DNA from: Edaphochlamys debaryana
Lineage: Eukaryota > Chlorophyta > Chlorophyceae > Chlamydomonadales
DNA length: 64,000 bases
Reading direction: 5' to 3'
NCBI GenBank assembly: GCA_016858145.1
Contig: JAEHOE010000004.1
Location: 1,674,001 to 1,738,000 of the forward strand
Shown: positions 56,375-64,000 of the stretch, in pieces
How positions within the stretch are numbered: the first letter of the stretch is position 1
Layout of the letters: each line of letters begins with the position of its first letter
Position numbers and translations under genes: made by a program
The notes under the pieces: model-generated
Seen by the model: only the letters and a program-made list of their open reading frames with translations
Databases searched by the model: none
What the model was told of the DNA's origin: nothing

Positions 56375-59300
56375 GACTTGGGCGGGTCCGCCGCTGCTTC
56401 GCGTCAGCGTGCTGCTCAAGGGGCGTGTGCTGGTGGTGTGGCAGCCGGTGCCGGACTGGAGCAGCCGGCAGGGGCGGTACGTCGACACGCTGCGGGTGTG
56501 GGTGAGTGGGGCCGGGGGTGCTTGGTGGGTCGGTCGCCATTGGGTGCGTAGGTTGGGATTGAGTTGTAGAGGCCTGGAGCATGTCGAGTCATGTCACCTT
56601 TCCTGTCTACTTACCTTCCCTCTCTAGGCGATAACACTGGACGCGAACTCGGCCTATGCGGCGGTACGAAACGCGGTGGCCTCGGCCGCACGAAGCGCTC
56701 GCGTGCAGGTGGGGGCGGAAGGGGTGTGCGGCTGGGTGTGCGGGAACGCTGACCCTCAGAAAGTAACGAGCGAGCCCACAAAGAGAACAGGCGGGGCCCG
56801 GGCTCAAGTGCGTGGGTGAAGGGAGGGGCGGAGGGTCTCCACGGGGAGGCGTTCGATTGGGGGCTGGGGGGCTACGGGCGTGTAGCGCGAGCGGGGCAAG
56901 GGGGGCCGCAGCCTGCTCCCCACGCTGTGCCCCCGACCGGCTCCCTTACCTGCGCAGGAGGCTGTGCTGCTGCGCCCCCTGGCACGCGTGGCACCCTGGC
57001 CCCCCGCCATTGGGGACCCCGAGGCCGCCATCCCCACGTCCACCCCCACCAACGCCTCCACCTCCACCTTTGACAACACCCCGGACGCCCCGCAAGTTTC
57101 GCCCAAGCCCAAGACGCCCTCGCCCCCCGCCGCTACCCCCCGCTACTTCGTCGTTGCGGCACCAGACGAGGCCGAGGACGCCAGGACCAGCGCCGCGGGG
57201 CCCCCGGTGCTCTTCAAGCCTGCCGCCTCCTTCCGGGACCGGGAGTACACGTTACTAAGGCTGTACGACGCTACGCAGGAGCTGGTGGGTCGGGGGAGGG
57301 TCGGTGCGGTGATTGAGATGAGTCAGCCAGGGGTACGCTACGTAAGAGCCGCCCGGACACAGCCACACGCGTCGCTGGCGCAAGCGACATGGTCCCGCTC
57401 ACTGTCAAACAGTGCGCCTGCCTCCCCCTTCCCCTCCCACAGGTGGACCTGGTGCTCCGGGGCCTGGACGAGGGCCGCCACGACTTCCCGCTCCGCATCG
57501 CCCCCGGGGAGGACCGGGTGGTGGGGCTGGGCAGGCCGCCGCAGGTGGGGCGGGGGAGGGAGGAAATGGGAGATAGCCTGCGATAGCCTGAGGACACGGG
57601 AGATAGCCTGCGGACGGCGGATGTCACGGGCTCGATGAACGCCGGGTATCTGAGTCACGGGCTACTCAACGTGGATGGCCTGACCCTGCACTGGGCTGTC
57701 ACCGGTATCTTCCCGCCCTGCCCTTGATGCGTTGTCCCCGCCCTGCCTTGGTTCCCTAACAGCCCCCTGCAGCGGCTCTGGTGCTGGGGCGGAGCGGCAC
57801 GGGTGGGCGGGGGCGGTGGAGGGGCATAGGCAAGAGCAGATGGGCGCGAGGACTGGCGTTTCTGCCTGGCTTGCAAGACGGAGAGTGGCTGGCGGGGGCT
57901 GACGAGGGGCTGATCCTCCATGTGCGGAGGACGGGGTATGACCTGGGCCCAGTCGGAACCACCAAACCCAACCCAACCCCATTCCGCGCCCCACCCACGT
58001 TTATCCCCCCAGGCAAGACCACGTGCCTCGTGCTCCGCATGCTGGGGTCGTGGCTGGAGGGCTGGCGGGAGGCACGTGGGGGGCCCGAGGGGGGCCTGCC
58101 CCGGCAGCTGTTCGTATCGACAAGCAGCATGCTCAAGGAGCAGGTGGGAGAGGGGATGCTTGGTGCCTCTGTGTTGTGAGGCATCCTGTACATAGGCTTG
58201 GACCCTCCTTGGGCCCTCCTTGGGCCCTCCTTGGGACGTGCAATACGTATCACAGCGTACCATCTGAGACAGGCCTGGGAACGCCTGGCTCTGATCCTGG
58301 GCCGAATCTGAGAGGACGTACGTAGCGTAACGTAAAGTAACACCGAACCGGGATTTCCAACCCTCAAAGCATGGCATTGGTTGAAAGCGCGGTTGTCGGC
58401 CAACCAACCAACACCGGCCTCCTCCTCCATCCCTCCACCTCCATCCCCGTCTGCCCCCAGGTCTCCCGCAGCTTCCGGCGGCTGCGCGCCGCCGCCCTCG
58501 CCTGTGCCGACCCTGCCCTGCTGACGCGCCTCAACCGCGCCTCGGCCGAACCCTACCACTGCTTCTCGGGTGTGGCGCTGGCTAAACGGCGGGCTCCAGG
58601 GGGGGCGCTGCACACATGGGCCGCCGCCTCTGCACACGACAGCAGCCCGGACAGCGGCATATCAGCTGTGCTCTGGATCCCTGCCGCGCAGCCTCCTCCC
58701 CCTCACATGACACGTGCTTCGCTCCTTGCTCCATATGCCCATCCCCAACAGGCATCCCCTCCGAGGCCTTTCCGCTCTTTCTGAGCAACCGCCAGTACCT
58801 CTCCATGCTGGACGGCACGGCCCCGGGGGAGCCCTTCCTGGGGCCACGCGACCCGGCCAGCCGCCGCCTGCTGCGGGCGGAGGAGGAGGCCGAGGGGGGC
58901 GCGGCAGGGGCGGGGGGCGCGGGGGCGTGGGAGGACGACGACGGCGTGGACGCCATTGCGGCGTACGTGGACGCAGTGGGGGGCTCTCTGGAGCAGGTGG
59001 GGGAAAGGAAAAGGCCGGGTGGGGGATGGGCGGGAGGGGGAGGGGGGCAGCTGAGCTTGCGGAGCATTGAGCTTGGCTGGTTATCAGGTTTCCAATCCTG
59101 CACACCTCACAGGCGGACGCGCAGCGCGCGGGCGAGGCCGCTGCCCCCCAGCCCGGAGCACCCGCGGCCGGAACGGGGGCCGCAGGCGGCGCGGCGGCGC
59201 GGGGCGGCAGGGACGGTGGTGTTGCGGCTGCGGCCGGCGGCAGGGCCAAGGGGTCCAACCCGGCTGGCGGCGAGGCGGCCGGGGGCGGTCCTCTGCGAGA

Positions 59301-61891
59301 GCTCGACTGGCCGACGTTCGCGGCGCACTGGCACCGCATCTGTCCTGTGGTGGGGCGTCTGGTCCCTGGGCTGGGGGCGTGCGTGCTGGGCAGGGGGCAT
59401 CTGAACTTCAGGTCTTTACCCTCCGGGAGAGCCATGACCGGCAACTGGGTGCGGGTGCTGCAAGCAACTGACCTTCGCAGCTACTCTTCCCTACCCGGTG
59501 TCTGGAGAGCCTTGACCCGCCCTTCCCGTCCGCCCTTGCCCCACCCCAGGACCTGTGTAAAGAGCTGGAGCCCGCCCTGGTCTTCACCGAGATCATGACC
59601 TTCATCCGCGGCAGCTCGGAGGCCCTCCTGCGCGGGCTGGGGCAGGGAGGGGGGGAGGTGCGGCAGCACTGGCACTGGCTGGGCGCCGAGGCGGCGGCGG
59701 CGGAGGCGGCGCAGGCCGCGGCGGCGGAGGCGATGGCTTCGGTCCCCGGACGGTGCTGCCTGAGGTGGGCGACGGGTGCTGGCTACGGGTCTTCGGAGGG
59801 GTATGCGTCGGGGCCAGGAGCTTGGCGTGTGGTTCGAGCGGGTCTCGGGGTGCGCACGGGGCTCATCCGACGCGGCTGGCGTGTTGAGACGATTGGAGGA
59901 AGATGCGATGCGCAGAACATGGTCTGCCTGTCTTCCATTGCATCCCCCTGCTCCTTCAACTACTTCCCGTCCCCCCACCCACGCCCCAGTGAGGATCAGT
60001 ACCTGGACTTGGGCGCAAAGCGGGCGGCCAACCGAAAGCTGAGGAAGGTGCGCGACCGGGGTTGGCAGGGCCGGGGAGGTGCCAGGGTGCATGGCCTCCA
60101 ACGCGGGCCAAACCGAATGAACCCAATCAGCTTACCACTCACCCTACCCGCGATCCCCCAGGGGGTGTACGGCCTGGTCAAGGGTTACCAGGCGGTCAAG
60201 GCCGAGGCACGACTGTACGACAGACCCGACCTCGTGGCCCACGTGGTACGGCAGTTTGAGGAAGGGTGGATGCCTTGGCCCCAAGGCGGCGGCCGCCTAG
60301 TTGCCCAGGACGTGGAGTGCTTCCAGCACCTCCTCCCGCCCAGGTCCCTCCCACGTCTTTGCTGTGTCCCGCACCAGCGCCCCTTCCCTCCTACCCACCC
60401 TTCCTCAACCTCCCCGCCCCGCCCCTCCCCACCCCGCAGTGGGTGCGCCTGGGCATGCCGCAGCGCGCCGCTGGGCTGCACTGCGGAGGGGCGGCGCAGG
60501 GGCAGGAGGGTGCCGAGGAGGCGGGCGTGTTCCCCGACCCCGGGCAGCACCTCACACACATATACCGGGATGAGGTGCAGGTGAGGCCGGAAGAGGCTTT
60601 TAGCAGGGGAAACCGGCACGGCCAGCCCTTCCCCCCGGCCTGCCTCCTTCTTGCCTCCCTCCCCTCGCCCCGCCTTCAGGCCTCAGCTCATTCTCCTCCT
60701 CCCTCCTTCCCCCCCAGGACTTCACCCAGTGCGAGCTCCTGCTGGACCTGGCCGCCCTCCGCCCCGGCTGCGGCACCGCCCTCTACTACGCAGGCGACAC
60801 GGCGCAGGTGGGAGGCAGGGATTGGAGTGAAGGGATGGTGGGGCGGAGGAGGATGGATGGAGAGGGAGGGCAGTGAGGGGTCGAGTTGCGGGTCTTCTTG
60901 CATGCTGCGCCCGAAGGCTTGAGACCGGGCTCTGTGACGCGCTCATCCTCCCCTGTCCCTGTGTCGCATACCCTCGCCTCTCCCTCTCGACCTGGACAAG
61001 CTGCCCTCCTCTTGCAACTCTCTCCCCCGCAGACCATCACCCGCGGCGTGGGATTCCGCTTTACGGACGTCCGCTCCATGCTCCTCAGGCAGCTCTCACG
61101 TCCGCAGCCCCAGGCCCAAGCGCCAGCCGAGCCGCCGCCTGCGCCCGCGGCCCCTAGCGCGCCGCCTCAGAAGCGGGGTCTGCAGGGGCCGCGGGAGCGG
61201 GAGCCTCTGGGGCGGCGGGAGTCAGGGACGGGGGCCGAGGCGGAGGACGGGGCGGCAGCGGGAGGAGGAGCTGGGGGAAGGGAGGGCGGTGGCGGCGGAG
61301 GGCCCCGTTTCGACACGAGCCGTGTGGCCATGGAGGCGCTGAACGTCAACTACCGCTCGCATTCGGGTGAGGACGCAGATGAGCCCCCCTGTGATGTGCG
61401 ATGCGATGCGTTAGGGGAATGAAGCAGGCTGCATGGCGACAGTTCCCATGAGTGGCCCTTCCCATGTAGGGCCGGGCTTCCGCTGGTGGGCTGCTCACCT
61501 TTCTCCTGGTCTGTTTGTTCTACAACCATCCGTACATCCCCTTGCCCTGGCCACCCTCTCCTCGCCTCTCCCCCAGGCGTGCTGGAGGTGGCGAACGCGC
61601 TCGTGGCGGAAATGAGCCGCTACTTCCCATACCAGGTGGGGGGAGGGGCCCATGCAGTCCAGGCCAACCAATTCAGGCCTTCCAAGCCCTCCTCCCAAAC
61701 CACCGCTTGACACCCGCCGGCCCTCGCCCTTTCCTCCCCTCCCCTGTTCATGCACGTCCGCCTCAACACAGGTGGACAAGCTGGCCCCCGAGCGCGCCTT
61801 CTTCTCCGGCCCCCGGCCCACGCTGCTGGGCCCCCTCACCAACGAAGACGTCAAGGCCCTCACCTCCAACAAGCGCTTTGGTGCCGACCAG
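56375..61891 (+). CDS. Copy B exons 27 (end) to 43 (helicase motifs I-IV)
   Basis: Exons: about 56375-56501, 56628-56708, 56958-57284, 57443-57544, 57763-57802, 58013-58143, 58461-58569, 58752-58996, 59113-59349, 59550-59764, 59990-60047, 60162-60245, 60440-60580, 60718-60807, 61033-61366, 61577-61635, 61772-61891. Walker A spans 57763-57802 and 58013-58143; DEVQD spans 60440-60580 and 60718-60807; NYRSHS ends exon 41. All joins keep phase. Several introns here are almost identical to copy A while others differ in length. Confidence 0.78.
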
Positions 61892-61965
61892 GTGTGAAGG
61901 GCTTCTCGTGTAAGCCAGGGAGGCGTCAGCTCGGATGGAAGTCAGCTGAGGCACCCGGCACCCGA

Positions 61966-62980
61966 TGGCGAGCGGCACGAGCCCTGACTATGCGCTGCAG
62001 GCCGTCTGGTGACACAGCGTGGCTGCTAACCCCGCTGCCGTCACGGGGACCGCCAAGGGGGGACGGGGGCAGCCACTTGCAGCAGGCCAGAGCACTTTCA
62101 CCGGTTGTGCGCCACACTCGTGCCACACCACGCTTGTCCTACCCAGCCTGCACCCATCCGAATCTGCCGTACAAGTGACCTGAGGTGTCTCCCACATGTG
62201 CATCGCCATCCCTCCCCACATCGCACAGGCGCATCGCGCACGTAACCAGCTGCAGCCCTTCATGCGGTCAGTGGCACGGCAGGGCACATCCTTCCGCCTC
62301 AACAAGCCCGACCAGCCATCCTAGCCTCCTGCCCCCACCACAGGACATGCATGAACCTAACCAATTGGGCAGCCGTTCAAATGCTGCCGCACCCTTGCTG
62401 CTCTGCCCCATGCATGCCTGCGGCTGCCATCTTGTAAGGCCATCGCCTGGCCCTGGATGGAGTCTGGCCTCGATGTGCCTGACATATCGTTTCCCTGTTC
62501 AGGCCGCACACCGACTCCAAGCTCAAGCACTCCCCACTGCAAAGCTTGGAGCACAAGCCATTTTCCTCGCCTAGCCTGCTGCTGCATGCAAACGGCATAC
62601 GGCAGCGGCATCGCTGCTACACCAAAGCCACGTTCTCCCTGGCCCTGGCCTTATCTGACCAAGCGCAGGTGCCCCCAGAGTATGCAATGCGATGCCTCAT
62701 CACGCAGCACCGACCTCAACCCTTCTGCGAGTCCCAGGCCGCGCCGCCAGGACCTTAGCCAGCTCCAGGCAACCGCAATCCCAGCCTCACGTATCACAGC
62801 CCCATGCGCCCAGAGCTGCCCCCTGAGCGGCCATGCCCCAGGGTTGAGAGCTCCATGACCCCGGGTTGAGAGCATGCAAAGCGGGCCCAGCGGTCACGCC
62901 CCAGCGCTCGCCAAAGTCATGACCCTGCCCTGCGCCCCCTCAGCCCGGACACCGCTACCGCTTGGCTCTACAGCTTGGCT
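61966..62980. other. Intergenic between the copy B breakpoint and the right-hand BTB gene
   Basis: About 1 kb with no homology to copy A and no gene I can support; the longest open frames are Pro/Ser/Cys-rich. It marks unique sequence at the outer duplication breakpoint. Confidence 0.4.
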
Positions 62981-64000
62981 CTACCGCTTGGCACTGCGGG
63001 CCACGCTCAGAAGGAGCTCCACCATCAGATCAGGCCTCTCGGCGCTCAGGCGCGTGAGGGCCTCGGGGGCCTCCCTGTGCACCTCCTCGTGGTGCTTCAG
63101 GTACCACGCCCTGAGCGCGGACAGCAGGCCCGAGAAGGAGCCGCCCAGACGGTCCGCCCACAGCAGGGAGCCCACAACCGTCCCTGCTGACACGCCTGAC
63201 AGCACCGCCGCCTGAGCGTCCGAGCACAGCTCCGGAAGCAGCAGGCGGTCCGCCAGCTCGGCCAAGGCCGGGGCCAGGGCGGGCGGGATGTCCACGGCGC
63301 CGGTGTAGACGAAGCGCAGGAGCAGCTCGAAGGCCGCCGGGTCAGCGTCCGGCAGGCTCAGCTCCGCCGCGGCCCCGTCCGCGAAGCCGCCCTCCAGCTG
63401 TGATCGGAAGTAGTCGCAGCGCGCAATTAGGATGGCCCGGTGGACGGGGAAGCGGCGGCCGCCCACCACAAGGGTGAGGTCCCCGGTGCCGTCCGGCTGG
63501 GCGTCCAGCAGCGCGCCCATGTCGGTGTGCAGCGTGCGCCGCGGCGGGCCGGCCCGCGCCGCTGGCGGGTTCGGCAGCAGCGGCGGCGGCTTGAGGCCCT
63601 GGTCCAGCACCAGCAGGGAGGGCGGGTTCTTGCGGCAGAGCGCCAGGTAGCCGTTGGGGAGGATGGCTGGGCGGTGCATCGCCCCCGAAAGTTTACGCGC
63701 CAGGGTGGTCGTCACGGCACCGTCAGGGGCCACTCGGCGAACGGCGGTGCTGCTTCCCCGGACGTCAACCACGATTAGCGCGCCCTCAGCGTCCGCAACA
63801 AGGCCCCAAATTGCCTCGAACCTCGCCTGGTCGCCCCGGCCGCCTGCAGTCCCCTGCACGCCCTCCCGCCCCGCCAGGAGCACTGGGACGGGGGCGGGGG
63901 CACCGGCATCTGCCTCGCCCGCCTCCTCCCCTCCCAGCGGCAGGCGGTAGAGGGCGGTGGCGGTGGCGAAGACGAGGGAGCCGTCGGGCCCGCCCCAGGG
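62981..64000 (-). CDS. NHL-repeat/BTB-POZ domain protein, runs off the window
   Basis: One continuous open frame from the window end to a stop at 62,981, about 340 residues, lacking its N-terminus. It aligns with exons 2 and 3 of the 39.9-kb gene: propeller strand (IWGLVADAEGALIVVDV), HRPAILPNGYLALCRK, BTB core (GDLTLVVGGRRFPVHRAILI, CDYFRSQLEGGFADG, FVYTGAVDIPPALA) and helical tail. The intron that separates exons 2 and 3 in the paralogue is absent here. No lesions seen, so probably functional. Confidence 0.85.
   Translation of the reverse strand, partial: PWGGPDGSLVFATATALYRLPLGGEEAGEADAGAPAPVPVLLAGREGVQGTAGGRGDQARFEAIWGLVADAEGALIVVDVRGSSTAVRRVAPDGAVTTTLARKLSGAMHRPAILPNGYLALCRKNPPSLLVLDQGLKPPPLLPNPPAARAGPPRRTLHTDMGALLDAQPDGTGDLTLVVGGRRFPVHRAILIARCDYFRSQLEGGFADGAAAELSLPDADPAAFELLLRFVYTGAVDIPPALAPALAELADRLLLPELCSDAQAAVLSGVSAGTVVGSLLWADRLGGSFSGLLSALRAWYLKHHEEVHREAPEALTRLSAERPDLMVELLLSVARSAKR

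Larger units (their letters stand above)
44317..61891 (+). pseudogene. TRANK1-like ankyrin/SF1 helicase gene, copy B, truncated
   Basis: Exons 1-43 correspond one to one with copy A (coordinates in the three block entries below). The copy retains the start ATG, ankyrin signatures, Walker A and DEVQD, but ends 74 bp after exon 43 at the duplication breakpoint, so motifs V and VI, TPR, coiled coil and exonuclease module are missing. Further damage: exon 2 is 414 nt against 418 in copy A and reads out of phase into exon 3; the donor after exon 22 is deleted; exon 27 is split by an insertion with an immediate stop. A short N-terminal product remains conceivable; a helicase does not. Confidence 0.85.
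44165..61965 (+). repeat. Inverted duplication, arm B
   Basis: Reverse-orientation partner of 8,510-38,850. Exon order, exon lengths and many intron sequences correspond. It lacks both large insertions of arm A but contains a private insertion at about 55,118-56,320. Confidence 0.85.

Overview
The window is nuclear DNA of a GC-rich green alga, most likely a chlorophycean of the Chlamydomonas/Volvox group. This is inferred from very high GC, Ala/Gly/Pro-rich proteins, dozens of short GT-AG introns that keep phase from exon to exon, and an L1-like GC-rich LINE. No bacterial operon, tRNA, rRNA or CRISPR was seen.

The window is dominated by one very large gene family present as a head-to-head inverted duplication. 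Copy A (minus strand, 38,700 down to 2,081, 52 exons by my reconstruction, about 4,600 codons) resembles TRANK1-type proteins. It has an N-terminal conserved region, scattered ankyrin repeats, a superfamily-1 (UvrD/Rep-like) helicase with Walker A, DEVQD, NYRS, motif V and motif VI signatures, a TPR-like segment, a long Ala/Gln/Glu-rich low-complexity region and a degenerate RNase D-like 3'-5' exonuclease module. Copy B (plus strand, 44,317-61,891) matches copy A exons 1-43 and then stops at a duplication breakpoint before helicase motifs V and VI. Homology between the arms runs from about 8,510 to 38,850 (A) and from about 44,165 to 61,965 (B).

Both copies look broken. Copy A carries two young insertions: a 7,095-bp terminal-inverted-repeat DNA element in exon 10 (28,146-35,240, target duplication CAT) and a 6,480-bp L1-like LINE in exon 23 (15,396-21,875, target duplication GACCAG). 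Copy B lacks both but has a frame-changing length difference in exon 2, a deleted splice donor after exon 22 and a roughly 1.2-kb insertion in exon 27. Because each copy gives the empty site for the other's insertions, the element ends can be placed to the base.

The 5-kb spacer between the arms and the right edge hold a second family, proteins with an NHL-like propeller followed by a BTB/POZ domain: an apparently intact gene (39,867-41,810), a pseudogene (43,377-44,000) and a gene running off the window end (62,981-64,000). The spacer also holds a stray copy of the 3' end of the helicase/exonuclease gene (42,843-43,205).

The most novel item is the TIR element. Its termini and the gap between its two divergent genes are studded with ACCCGGTTAC-type motifs, and it encodes at least four proteins (a Cys-rich putative zinc-binding protein and three others) that I cannot assign to any known transposase.
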